64,000 nucleotides of DNA, taken from the NCBI RefSeq assembly GCF_900141845.1, contig NZ_FQZB01000023.1, forward strand, positions 1 to 64,000, given 5' to 3'. The stretch is from Clostridium cavendishii DSM 21758 (GTDB lineage Bacteria; Bacillota; Clostridia; Clostridiales; Clostridiaceae). Positions 17,849-26,067 of this stretch are shown here, piece after piece; positions within the stretch are counted from its first letter, which is position 1; each line of letters begins with the position of its first letter. Position numbers and translations under genes: made by a program. The notes under the pieces are model-generated. The model worked only from the letters and a program-made list of their open reading frames with translations, had not been told where the DNA came from and did not search any database.

Positions 17849-17877
17849 ATATTAACATAATTTGTTTTTAAAATCAA
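17849..17877 (-). promoter_or_regulatory. Predicted promoter of tRNA-Trp copy 1
   Basis: TTGATT (17872-17877), 17-nt spacer, TAATAT (17849-17854), about 15 nt from the tRNA 5' end. Confidence 0.65.
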
Positions 17878-17976
17878 GCGCTTGTCTAATTTCATTAACT
17901 TTATATAACACACAAAATAAAGCTAATAAAACTTTTAAAAACAGCTTAGATTACTAAGCATATTGTGCATAAAAAA

Positions 17977-18052
17977 TGGCAGGGGCACGAGGACTTGAAC
18001 CCGGAACCAACGGTTTTGGAGACCGCTACTCTACCAATTGAGCTATACCCCT
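17977..18052 (-). tRNA. tRNA-Trp (anticodon CCA), copy 2
   Basis: Same 76-nt sequence as copy 1 with an encoded CCA, 142 bp upstream of it in the direction of transcription. No terminator separates the copies, so read-through into copy 1 is possible. Confidence 0.96.
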
Positions 18053-18066
18053 TTAGCACAATAACG

Positions 18067-18095
18067 ATTATATAATAAAAAATAACATATTGCAA
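18067..18095 (-). promoter_or_regulatory. Predicted promoter of tRNA-Trp copy 2
   Basis: TTGCAA (18090-18095), 17-nt spacer, perfect TATAAT (18067-18072), about 15 nt before the tRNA. Confidence 0.75.
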
Positions 18096-18236
18096 CATTT
18101 TTTTATAATAAATTTATTTTTTCATATAGTTTAATACTTTTTATAGCTTTTAACCAAAATAATACTTATATAAATTTATTTCAAATAATTTCATAATTTT
18201 TCAAAAAATCTGATGCATATACTTGTACACTAGATT

Positions 18237-18275
18237 TAAAAAGGAGAAAAATTAAAAATAACTTTTCCCCTTTTA
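18237..18275 (-). terminator. Terminator after the CBS-ACT gene
   Basis: TAAAAGGGGAAAAG pairs with TTTTTCTCCTTTTT on the minus strand, directly after the stop codon. Confidence 0.7.
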
Positions 18276-18277
18276 TT

Positions 18278-18898
18278 CTATAAAACTTTAAAACCGGCTT
18301 CTCTTACCTTAATTTCAATTTCATCCAATTTTTCTGTTCTCATTCTTACAACTATTTCTCTTACATCTGTAACACTCTTAGGATCTACAACCACAAAGCT
18401 TATTATATCTGCATAATTCTCTGTTAATATTTTAGAAAGCTTTGATATTTGTCCTGGTACATCAAAAGCCATTACAGCTAGTCTATCGCCTTTATTAAGC
18501 CCAAACACATTAGTGAACTGTTCAAATACTCCATGATGAGTTATTATTCCCTTAAACTCATTAAAATCATCTACTACTGCAACAAAGGATATGTTCATTT
18601 TTTCTAAAAAAGCTACAGCACCTTCTAAATGTTCTTCTGCATTTATAATTGGTATATCTTTTCTTAATAGGTGAGCTACCTGATAATCTTCAAGCAAACT
18701 TTTTTTATCTTCACCATTATTGAAGTAAAATTCATATATTGCATTTCTTGAAATAGCTCCTTTAAACTCGCTTCCATCAACTACAGGTATAGATAAAAAT
18801 CTGTTTTTTTCCATAATCTTCATAGCCTGACCTATACTTATAGTTGAACTTATAGTTGTTAATTTGTCTACAGAAAGCATTATACTTTTAACTAACAT
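18278..18898 (-). CDS. CBS-pair and ACT-domain protein (AcuB-like)
   Basis: 206 residues from the ATG at 18898, which has GGGGG at 8 nt; an ATG two codons earlier lies too close to that site. Two CBS motifs (about 1-55 and 75-130) form a Bateman module that should bind adenine nucleotides, and the C-terminal part (about 140-206, GDRLAVMAFDVPGQISKLSK) is an ACT-like ligand domain. This architecture occurs in AcuB-type proteins of Firmicutes. It is soluble and probably a regulatory sensor rather than an enzyme. No acetoin-utilisation genes are near, so its partner cannot be inferred from the neighbours. Confidence 0.82.
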   Translation of the reverse strand: MLVKSIMLSVDKLTTISSTISIGQAMKIMEKNRFLSIPVVDGSEFKGAISRNAIYEFYFNNGEDKKSLLEDYQVAHLLRKDIPIINAEEHLEGAVAFLEKMNISFVAVVDDFNEFKGIITHHGVFEQFTNVFGLNKGDRLAVMAFDVPGQISKLSKILTENYADIISFVVVDPKSVTDVREIVVRMRTEKLDEIEIKVREAGFKVL

Positions 18899-18950
18899 TA
18901 TCATAACCCCCTCATATTTCCTTATTTATATTTTATCACCTTTTCAACAA

Positions 18951-18990
18951 AAAAAGTACTACTTAAATCCAATTAAGTAGTACTTTTGGT
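18951..18990 (-). terminator. Terminator overlapping the end of the ZnuA-like gene
   Basis: AAAAGTACTACTTAA and TTTAAGTAGTACTTTTTTT form a near-perfect hairpin; the stop codon of the gene lies inside its 5' arm. Confidence 0.9.
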
Positions 18991-19890
18991 AATATTTTCT
19001 TTAAACAACTTTTGTATAGCTTTTAAATACTCTTGATAATTATCAAATAAATAAGGCGCTGGTAAATTTAACTGTTTAAGGTTTAATTTATCTGCTAAAG
19101 CTTTATCATATTCGCCATAACAAATTAAAAGACCATTTTTCCCTTGTTCTTTACCATTTATATCTTTTATTCCCTTATCATCTATTTTGGTGTCTATCTT
19201 AGTTACATTTAAAGCTAAATAATTATTTAAATAATCTAAATCATCTGAAAAAGTATATAAATCAACTGTTTTTAAATCATCCTTTAATTTTATTACTTCT
19301 TCCTCATTAAGCTCTAAAGTATTTTTTGCAGATTCATAATTTTTTTCATAAAATTCTCTATTTTTAGGATCTTTATCTTGTATTGCACTCTTTAAATTAT
19401 ATAGCATTATTTTATATTCTTTTGGCGATAATACAAAATTAGGATTTTCTTTAATTTCAAAGTTATTCACAACCTTCGGAGTATCATAACTTAAAATTTT
19501 TATACCTCTTGATGTATTTATAATTCCTACCTTGCCTTTTTTTAGCTTTGATATAAAATCATTCATCCAAGGCTCATTACCACTTCCAGCATATAAAAAC
19601 AAATCCATATTAGATATATTTTCTAATGTATCTTCTGTAAACTTAAAATCATTACATTCTTTTTTATCTTTAAACATGTATTGAACATTATGTTTATCTT
19701 GGGCTATATCTTTAGCCATGTTATAGATTATCCTATCCGTTGTCATTATATTTAAGTAAACTTCTCTTTGCGCTACATCACTTGCTAACGTGGCTATTGC
19801 TACTGGTTTTTTATTTAGGTTTAGAAGCATGAAAAATATCACATTAACTATTATCATAATAAATGTTATCTTTTTAATATTTATTTTCAC
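18973..19890 (-). CDS. ZnuA-like extracytoplasmic protein lacking metal-binding histidines
   Basis: About 305 residues from the GTG at 19890, which has AGAGGTG upstream; a farther GTG at 19917 is possible. An N-terminal hydrophobic segment acts as signal or anchor and no lipobox Cys follows. The fold pattern matches cluster A-I metal-binding proteins (NMDLFLYAGSGNEPWM aligns with the family's motif before the long helix), but all three His ligands seem replaced: the first site reads KKECNDFKF, the second ENPNFVLS where DPHIW is expected, the third TFSDDLDYL where TSHAAF is expected. It is therefore unlikely to bind zinc in the usual way and may be a scaffold, a sensor or a binder of something else. 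It is divergent from tsaE and has no transporter genes nearby. Confidence 0.72.
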   Translation of the reverse strand: MKINIKKITFIMIIVNVIFFMLLNLNKKPVAIATLASDVAQREVYLNIMTTDRIIYNMAKDIAQDKHNVQYMFKDKKECNDFKFTEDTLENISNMDLFLYAGSGNEPWMNDFISKLKKGKVGIINTSRGIKILSYDTPKVVNNFEIKENPNFVLSPKEYKIMLYNLKSAIQDKDPKNREFYEKNYESAKNTLELNEEEVIKLKDDLKTVDLYTFSDDLDYLNNYLALNVTKIDTKIDDKGIKDINGKEQGKNGLLICYGEYDKALADKLNLKQLNLPAPYLFDNYQEYLKAIQKLFKENITKSTT

Positions 19891-20091
19891 TTTTTGAGTC
19901 TCACCTCTCTCCAACACCTCTATTTTATATCTTTTCTAAAATTATTTCAAATCTATTTTATTATTATATAAATTATTGAACAAATTTATGTTATTATATT
20001 TTATGATGTAATTTTATTATAATACTTTTATATTCCATACTTTAGGGATAAAATGTTAAGGTATTATGAATTTTTTAGAAAGGAGTTTGTT

Positions 20092-20556
20092 ATGGAATTT
20101 TTAATAGATAGTGTTGAAAAAACTCTTGAAATAGGGAAAAAATTAGGTGAACTTGCTAAGCCTGGAGATATAATTTGTTTAACCGGAGATTTAGGTACTG
20201 GAAAAACTCATATAAGTAAAGGTTTCGCTAAAGGACTTGGAATAGATGATCATATAACTAGCCCAACTTTCAACATAGTTAATGAATACCATAGTGGAAG
20301 ACTTACCTTATATCATTTTGATGTTTATAGAGTAAATGACCCTGACGAAATTTATGCTATAGGTTTTGATGAATACATATTTTCTAATGGTGTAAGTTTA
20401 ATAGAATGGGCAAATTATATAGAGGAACTTATCCCTAATGAATACCTTCATATTCACATAAAGAAAGTTCCAGAGCTTGGTGAAAACTTTAGAAAAATTG
20501 TTTTGACAGCATATGGCTCAAAATATGATTATATAAAGGAGTTAAAAACATGTTAG
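20092..20556 (+). CDS. tsaE: tRNA threonylcarbamoyladenosine biosynthesis ATPase TsaE
   Basis: 154 residues from the ATG at 20092, which has AAAGGAG upstream (an upstream in-frame ATG at 20053 lacks a site). Walker A GDLGTGKTH and the SPTFNIVNEY and YHFDVYR motifs identify TsaE/YjeE, the ATPase that resets the TsaB-TsaD complex during t6A37 synthesis on ANN-decoding tRNAs. It overlaps tsaB by 7 nt, so the genes are coupled. TsaD and TsaC are not in the window. Confidence 0.95.
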   Translation: MEFLIDSVEKTLEIGKKLGELAKPGDIICLTGDLGTGKTHISKGFAKGLGIDDHITSPTFNIVNEYHSGRLTLYHFDVYRVNDPDEIYAIGFDEYIFSNGVSLIEWANYIEELIPNEYLHIHIKKVPELGENFRKIVLTAYGSKYDYIKELKTC

Positions 20557-21254
20557 TTTTAAGTATAGATTCTTCATCAAACGCAGCAACTTGCGCTATA
20601 GTAGATGAAACTTCTGTTTTAGCTGAAATTGCTTTAACAAATAAAAAAGAACATTCAGTATTACTTATGGATTTAATAGATGGCTTATTAAAACAATGTA
20701 ATCTTACAATAAAAGACATTGATGGTTTTGCAACAAGTAAAGGACCTGGTTCTTTTACTGGTCTTAGAATAGGTATGGCTACTATAAAGGGGCTAAGCTT
20801 TGGTTCTAACAAGCCATGTGTCTCTATAAGTACTCTCCAAGGACTTGCTTTTAACGTTTCGCACTTTAACGGATTAATTTGTCCTATAATAGATGCCCTT
20901 AGAAACAATGTATACTGTGGTATATTCAAATTTACTAATGGTAACCTTGTCAGCCTTACTGAAGAAGCCTGTCTATCTTTAGAGGAAGTAATAAACAAAG
21001 TTAATGAACTTAATGAAGATGTAATCTTCTTAGGTGATGGTACATTAAAACATAAAAATGTTTTATCAGAAAAGGTTCCTAAAGCTAACTTTGCAGTTAA
21101 CAACTTAAATTATACTAGAGCTTCTTCAATAGGTAGTTTAGGTCTAGAACTTTTACAAGCAGGTGTCCATGATGACTTGAATATCTCAGCTCCTGTGTAT
21201 CTTAGAAAATCCCAGGCTGAAAGAGAATATGACAAGAGAATGGGGCTAGATTAA
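20550..21254 (+). CDS. tsaB: tRNA threonylcarbamoyladenosine biosynthesis protein TsaB
   Basis: 234 residues of the ASKHA fold, starting LVLSIDSSSNAATCAI, with KGPGSFTGLRIGMATIKGL, the family signature. It is the TsaD partner in t6A formation and is not thought to bind the substrate itself. It lies between tsaE and rimI with overlapping reading frames at both ends, the standard bacterial t6A cluster. Confidence 0.95.
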   Translation: MLVLSIDSSSNAATCAIVDETSVLAEIALTNKKEHSVLLMDLIDGLLKQCNLTIKDIDGFATSKGPGSFTGLRIGMATIKGLSFGSNKPCVSISTLQGLAFNVSHFNGLICPIIDALRNNVYCGIFKFTNGNLVSLTEEACLSLEEVINKVNELNEDVIFLGDGTLKHKNVLSEKVPKANFAVNNLNYTRASSIGSLGLELLQAGVHDDLNISAPVYLRKSQAEREYDKRMGLD

Positions 21255-21694
21255 TGGATTTTAAAATTTCTAAAATAAACCATGAAGATTTGGATGATTT
21301 AATGGAAGTTAATAACTTAAGCTTTAATATTCCTTGGAGCAAAGAATCTTTTGAAGCAGAAATTAATAACAAGCTTGCACACTATTTTGTAGCTCATGTG
21401 GATGACAAAGCTATAGGCTTCGGTGGAATGTGGCTAATAATAGATGAAGGGCATATAACTAATATTGCCGTTCATCCTGATTATAGAGGGTCAAGTATAG
21501 GAGATTCTATACTAAAAACTATGCTAGATTATTGCATTTCTAAGAATATTACTGCTATAACTTTAGAAGTTAGGGCTTCTAACACTATAGCTCAAAACCT
21601 TTATACTAAACATGGCTTTGTTACTGAAGGAATACGTAAAAAGTATTATGAGGACAATAGTGAGGATGCCATTTTGATGTGGAGGCGATGGTAA
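21254..21694 (+). CDS. rimI: Ribosomal-protein-alanine N-acetyltransferase RimI
   Basis: 146-residue GNAT acetyltransferase. The acetyl-CoA loop is HPDYRGSSIGDSIL and the C-terminal motif is ASNTIAQNLYTKHGF, as in RimI, which acetylates the N-terminus of S18. The start overlaps the tsaB stop (TAATG). It is the third gene of the t6A cluster. Confidence 0.92.
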   Translation: MDFKISKINHEDLDDLMEVNNLSFNIPWSKESFEAEINNKLAHYFVAHVDDKAIGFGGMWLIIDEGHITNIAVHPDYRGSSIGDSILKTMLDYCISKNITAITLEVRASNTIAQNLYTKHGFVTEGIRKKYYEDNSEDAILMWRRW

Positions 21695-21750
21695 AGTGCA
21701 AATAAAAATTTGAACAACAATTATAAAACTTTATTTAGGATGGTGAAAAT

Positions 21751-22170
21751 ATGGTTCAATCAATTATTCATATAGCTTTAGTTGTTAAAGACTATGATGA
21801 GGCAATAGAATTTTATACTAAAAAACTTAATTTTACATTAATTGAAGACACTTATCAAGTAGAACAAGATAAACGTTGGGTAGTAGTATCTCCCCCTGGA
21901 TCAAATGGGACTACAATCCTACTTGCAAGAGCTTCTAAACCTAATCAGGAAGACTTTATAGGTAATCAAGCAGGAGGTAGAGTTTTTCTATTTTTAAAAA
22001 CAGATGATTTCTGGAGAGATTATAACGATATGCTTTCAAAAGGAATAGAGTTTGTAAGAGAGCCTAAAGATCAAGATTATGGAACCGTTGCTGTATTCAA
22101 AGATTTATACGGTAACCTATGGGACTTAGTTCAACTGAAAGAAAATCATCCTCTTTTTAAAAGAAACTAA
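21751..22170 (+). CDS. VOC-family (glyoxalase/bleomycin resistance-like) protein
   Basis: 139 residues with two beta-alpha-beta-beta-beta units: HIALVVKDYDEAIEFYTKKL at the start and GTVAVFKDLYGNLWDLVQL at the end. Possible metal ligands are H7 of the first strand and E/D residues in the second half. VOC proteins include glyoxalase I, dioxygenases and thiol-drug resistance proteins; the substrate cannot be told here. It lies 56 nt after rimI with its own AGGATGGTG ribosome site and ends at a terminator, so it is probably co-transcribed with the t6A genes. Confidence 0.85.
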   Translation: MVQSIIHIALVVKDYDEAIEFYTKKLNFTLIEDTYQVEQDKRWVVVSPPGSNGTTILLARASKPNQEDFIGNQAGGRVFLFLKTDDFWRDYNDMLSKGIEFVREPKDQDYGTVAVFKDLYGNLWDLVQLKENHPLFKRN

Positions 22171-22205
22171 ATACGTTATAAAATCGCTTCAACTGTAAAT
22201 TCCAT

Positions 22206-22243
22206 AAAAAAAGAATGCTAGAAATTAAAGCATTCTTTTTTTT
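22206..22243. terminator. Bidirectional terminator after the VOC gene
   Basis: AAAAAAAGAATGCT and AGCATTCTTTTTTTT form a perfect stem with T-runs on both strands; the LPXTG gene converges from the other side. Confidence 0.92.
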
Positions 22244-22335
22244 AAAATATACCAATTAAGTTTTTTAGCATAATTCTTTTATATTTATTTGTTATTACTT
22301 AAAACATATCTTATAAAATAAGAATATTAATTAAT

Positions 22336-23721
22336 CTATTTTTCTTTATATAATACAAAGCTTCCTGAAACCACAAATAACAAACCTAATAAACTTATTA
22401 AATTCTTATTCATATTTGAACCAGTTTGAGGAAGTTCTTTTTTAGTTTTGATAATTGGATTATGTTTTTTTTCACCTTCACTACTGTTCTTTTGTGCGTT
22501 AATAACATTAGTAGTAACCTCTGGAGTTTCTTTCTTTGTGATACTATTATTATCTTTATTACTATCAACAGTATTATTGTTATCCTTATTATTCTCTACA
22601 TTAGTACTACTACTTAAATTTATTGTAGTAAATCCTTTAGAACCTGCAACAGTTAAGTGAGAATCATCATATACATATAGTTGTTGCATTGAAGAATCGA
22701 CTTCATACATTGGAATTAAATCGGAACCAAGAAATTTACATACAAAAGCTTTATTATTTTCTTTTGTAATAATCCAAGCTGAACCATTAATATCTGATGT
22801 TACTTTATTAAAGTCTTTTATTTTGCTTTCTTTTGTTAATTTATAAGTATTGTTTATCCAAGAATATTGTTCTATGTAATAACCTTTAGTAACATAAACA
22901 TTATCACCAACTATACTTAAATCAGTAAGATAATAATAATCATCTCCTAGAGTATAACCACTGTTTTTTATAGAACATGTATTATTAAACACAACCTTAC
23001 TACCAGACAGTTTTACTATTCTTAATTCATCTGCATTTAATACTTTATAATTGTTATTATCAGAATTAACAATGTTACGTTGAATCATTTGAATATTATT
23101 GTTCTTATCAAAAGTAACTGAACGAATTGAAAAATCTTTTTCAACATATTCAAATCCTTTATAATTGAATATTCCAGTATAATTCTTTTCATTATATTCA
23201 GATGGATTAAAAATATAATATTCATCACCGTTATTATCAAAAGTAATCTTAATATCTAATTCATAATCTATTAGATTAGTATTGTATTTCTTATTTATAA
23301 TATCAAGTGCCGCTAGCTTAGCTGCATAGATATTATTATGTAATTCTTCAAGTTTATTATTATTAAAATTATATTTATATTGTGATGAATAAAAGCTATC
23401 CCCTATGACTTTACCAACGTCTATTACAGACTTTGAAGAAAATGGAATATCCTTCTTTGCTGAATTATTCTCTATAATTGCTAAGTTAGAAGAATTATTT
23501 GAATATTTATAGTAGCCATTTTCTAAAGTTTTATCTGAATAATTGATAAGAGTTTTATCTTTATATTGCGCTGCAAAATTAATATAAAGCTCATTATAGT
23601 TTAGATATTTAGGAACTTGTACTTTATCTGTAGTAATGACAGCAAATGTATTTATAGGTAGTACTAATATTATAAATACATATACTAATGGTAAAAGTAA
23701 TAATTTTTTAATTTTTTTCAC
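22336..23721 (-). CDS. LPXTG-anchored surface protein of unknown function
   Basis: 461 residues from a GTG with GGGGG at 9 nt; the nearby ATG is out of frame. A signal peptide (about 1-28), a middle part without a family I recognise, a Ser/Asn/Lys/Thr-rich spacer (about 370-425) and a sorting signal LPQTGS, hydrophobic helix and LYKEK tail show that sortase A should attach it to the cell wall. The middle holds short repeats with Tyr-rich beta strands (YYLTDLSIVGDNVYVTKGYY), reminiscent of beta-propeller blades. No partner genes. Candidate adhesin or polymer-binding protein, but function is unknown. Confidence 0.85.
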   Translation of the reverse strand: MKKIKKLLLLPLVYVFIILVLPINTFAVITTDKVQVPKYLNYNELYINFAAQYKDKTLINYSDKTLENGYYKYSNNSSNLAIIENNSAKKDIPFSSKSVIDVGKVIGDSFYSSQYKYNFNNNKLEELHNNIYAAKLAALDIINKKYNTNLIDYELDIKITFDNNGDEYYIFNPSEYNEKNYTGIFNYKGFEYVEKDFSIRSVTFDKNNNIQMIQRNIVNSDNNNYKVLNADELRIVKLSGSKVVFNNTCSIKNSGYTLGDDYYYLTDLSIVGDNVYVTKGYYIEQYSWINNTYKLTKESKIKDFNKVTSDINGSAWIITKENNKAFVCKFLGSDLIPMYEVDSSMQQLYVYDDSHLTVAGSKGFTTINLSSSTNVENNKDNNNTVDSNKDNNSITKKETPEVTTNVINAQKNSSEGEKKHNPIIKTKKELPQTGSNMNKNLISLLGLLFVVSGSFVLYKEK

Positions 23722-23803
23722 AACATGTCCCCCTAAAATAAAAATTGTATTTAAATTTTATAACAGTGGTTCTCATATTGTAAAGCGGTTTATTTATCCA
23801 TAT

Positions 23804-24100
23804 TTAATCGTTCCTATATTTAATAATATTTTTAGCTTCTTGTCCATAGGATAGATATTTATATGTTGACTTTATAATATTGTTTTTTCTAGAAACAATT
23901 ATCCTTATATATCCTTCTGTGTATTTATTATCTTCTACCAATTTAACCTTTCGAGCGCTTATTTAATCTAAGCAAATTATTCCTATAGGCTCTTTTACCT
24001 TTATCCCTTTTACATTATTAAAATTATCTTTGATATTTTAATCTAAGTCATGTATATTTAAAATTCCAAAGGCTAGCATGATTTGTAAATTAGCAATCAT
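23804..24100 (-). pseudogene. Decayed coding remnant
   Basis: One minus-strand frame of 99 codons reads like protein (NLQIMLAFGILNIHDL, then KGIKVKEPIGIICL, then KLVEDNKYTEGYIRII and YKYLSYGQEAKNII) but is interrupted by two TAA codons, both after GAT. Codon use resembles the neighbours, and there is no ribosome site. It probably is the 3' part of a lost gene of unknown family. It fills most of a 496-bp gap; the rest shows nothing. Confidence 0.4.
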
Positions 24101-24162
24101 TTTAAATTTTTTATATACTTTTAAATATATTTATTCTGTAATTGTATAAATACTACTGACAA

Positions 24163-24204
24163 TAAAAAACTCCTTCTTACGAAATTCCGCAGAAAGGAGT
24201 TTTA
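24163..24204 (-). terminator. Terminator after the 24218-24829 gene
   Basis: AAAACTCCTT and AAGGAGTTTTTT pair across an 18-nt loop; a T-run follows on the minus strand. Confidence 0.8.
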
Positions 24205-24217
24205 AAATAACTATTTA

Positions 24218-24829
24218 TTACTTCCTCTTTTTTAAAAAATCACCTATCATATTATTAAAATTTAATTCACACGATATATTAAGTTTATCATCAACCACTT
24301 CGGCTTTTGTAAAATTAATAAATTTATTCTTTATATATATTTTTTCATTCTTCTCATCAACAGTAAAATCCTCTGATGAATTATCACTCAATACCTTTAA
24401 TACTTTGCTATTTGGAATTTTTATCTTCCCTAAGTAAGCATCTATTAATTTTAAAGAAATTGCTCCATTTTCTTCTGAAACCTCAAAATTTGACGTATTA
24501 ACAGTATCTATAAAACCGATAACTTTTGTAGGTATATATAGAGTTAATTTATTTTCTTTAAATTCTAACTTGAATTTCTCAAACTTAGTTATATCTTTTA
24601 TTACTTCACTTGTATTTACTTCATCAAGTTTGATACTTACACTTTTATTGTGTATATTAACATTTTTTAAGTTAGATATTATTTCTACAATATTTTTTTT
24701 ATTTATATTTTCAAACTCAATATTTTTTTGTGGAAAAACTAAATATACTGCACCACAACTACACAAAATTAGTATTATTAAACAAACTACGATTTTATTT
24801 TTTTTATTAATTTTACTATTCTTAAACAT
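24218..24829 (-). CDS. Hypothetical membrane-anchored protein (YpmS/DUF2140-like)
   Basis: 203 residues. A basic N-terminus and one hydrophobic segment (about 12-30, ending SCGAVYLVF) anchor the protein, the rest being extracytoplasmic and rich in beta strands. The pattern of alternating short strands (KLTLYIPTKVIGF, GAISLKLIDAYLGKIKIP, KIYIKNKFINF) resembles YpmS-type DUF2140 proteins, but I am not sure. The C16-C24 region is Cys-bearing without a proper lipobox. Single gene with its own terminator. Confidence 0.7.
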   Translation of the reverse strand: MFKNSKINKKNKIVVCLIILILCSCGAVYLVFPQKNIEFENINKKNIVEIISNLKNVNIHNKSVSIKLDEVNTSEVIKDITKFEKFKLEFKENKLTLYIPTKVIGFIDTVNTSNFEVSEENGAISLKLIDAYLGKIKIPNSKVLKVLSDNSSEDFTVDEKNEKIYIKNKFINFTKAEVVDDKLNISCELNFNNMIGDFLKKRK

Positions 24830-25148
24830 TTATCATTTATACTCCAATCTATATAATATTGTAATTAATATGCATATTATTTCAAATTATGTTTACCTTA
24901 AATATAATAACACTACTTATTTTTTTCTACAATTAATCCACTAAATATAAAATTCATTAAATTTTATAATATGTAATATACTATTTTATTACTATAATAT
25001 CTATCTCTATTAAATATATTATAAATAAGAAAGAAGTTAAAAGCCTCTTAAACTCTTAACTTCCTTGTCTTTAATTTATAGAAAAATATATAAATTAGTA
25101 ATGATTTAATACCTAAAAGTATAGTTGAAAATTTATATACTTTTCTTT
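24830..25148. other. Intergenic region
   Basis: AT-rich. A weak hairpin (GAAGTTAAAAGCC..., about 25031-25068, arms GAAGTTAA and TTAACTTC) may end the ribU transcript. Nothing else seen. Confidence 0.5.
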
Positions 25149-25739
25149 TTATAATAAAGCCTTTTTATTATTTTCTTTTAAACTTTCCTTCTTTATCACA
25201 GGTAATATTCCTTTATATAAAGCTAATGTTGCAACTGATACTACTGAACCTTTTATTAGGTTAAACGGCAAGATTACTGTTGATACAAAAACTGCTACAT
25301 TACCAAAATTCATTTTAAACATTTTTGCATACATAGGTAGTAATACAAAATAATTTAAAAGTGATGCAAAAACTGCCATAACTACAAACCCAATAATTAA
25401 TGAAAGTATAGTTTGCTTTCTGTCTTTACCTCTCTTATATATGCTAGCTGAAGTAAACACCCATACTGCTCCTACAGAAAAGTTTGCAAGCTCTCCTATC
25501 ATTGCTGATCCACTACCTTTTATTAAAGCATATATTAAATTCTTAATCAATTCTATAACAACACCTGCTACTGGTCCTAGAATAAAACCTCCTATTAAAG
25601 CTGGTATATCAGATAAATCAATTTTTAAAAATGGTGGAAAACCTGGAATAGGGAAATCAAAGTACATTAGTACAACTGCTATAGCCCCTAAAAGAGCTAT
25701 TTTAATTTGTTTGTTTAATCTTTCATTTACATTTTTCAT
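25149..25739 (-). CDS. ribU: Riboflavin ECF transporter substrate-binding protein
   Basis: 196-residue membrane protein with about six helices, the S component of an energy-coupling factor transporter. FPIPGFPPFLKIDLSDIPALIGGF is shared with RibU proteins (loop and helix 2 motif), and LGPVAGVVIELIKNLIY follows. It works with the shared EcfAA'T module, not encoded here. The FMN riboswitch and terminator upstream support riboflavin uptake and show repression by FMN. Confidence 0.93.
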   Translation of the reverse strand: MKNVNERLNKQIKIALLGAIAVVLMYFDFPIPGFPPFLKIDLSDIPALIGGFILGPVAGVVIELIKNLIYALIKGSGSAMIGELANFSVGAVWVFTSASIYKRGKDRKQTILSLIIGFVVMAVFASLLNYFVLLPMYAKMFKMNFGNVAVFVSTVILPFNLIKGSVVSVATLALYKGILPVIKKESLKENNKKALL

Positions 25740-25807
25740 GTCTAAAACCCTCCAAAAAATTATTTGGATTGTCTGGGGCCTTAGTATTAGAATTAGACCA
25801 GCTATTC

Positions 25808-25846
25808 AAAAAAGCCCTGATAAATACAACATTTACCAGGGCTTTA
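25808..25846 (-). terminator. Riboswitch-controlled terminator of ribU
   Basis: AAAGCCCTGGTAAAT and ATTTATCAGGGCTTTTTT pair on the minus strand. It lies between the FMN aptamer and the ribU start, as expected for transcriptional attenuation. Confidence 0.9.
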
Positions 25847-25875
25847 AAGTACAATTTCAGAATAATCCTAAGACT

Positions 25876-25996
25876 ATTACCTTCTTCCATCCAGACTATA
25901 CTGTCGGCCTCGGAATTTCACCGAATCCTACGAAAAATTTCGCTCGCGGGCTATAACCGCCGGTGGGGACTTACACCCCGCCCTGAAGATAATCCT
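25876..25996 (-). promoter_or_regulatory. FMN riboswitch (RFN element)
   Basis: The minus strand contains the conserved blocks in order: TTCAGGGCGGGGTG, AAGTCCCCACCGGCGGT, AGCCCGCGA, GATTCGGTGAAATTCCGA, GGCCGACAGTATAGTC and GGATGGAAGAAGG. It is a complete RFN aptamer upstream of ribU. Confidence 0.97.
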
Positions 25997-26067
25997 ATTA
26001 AGTTTTATATTTCAATTATATTATCTTGTTTAATTTTTGACAAGGTCTTTTTTGAATTTTTTTGAAA

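Noticed and set aside
20489..21103. Minus-strand frame of 204 codons opposite tsaB
   Set aside because: tsaB is a clear homologue on the plus strand with overlapping neighbours; the antisense frame has no start signal.
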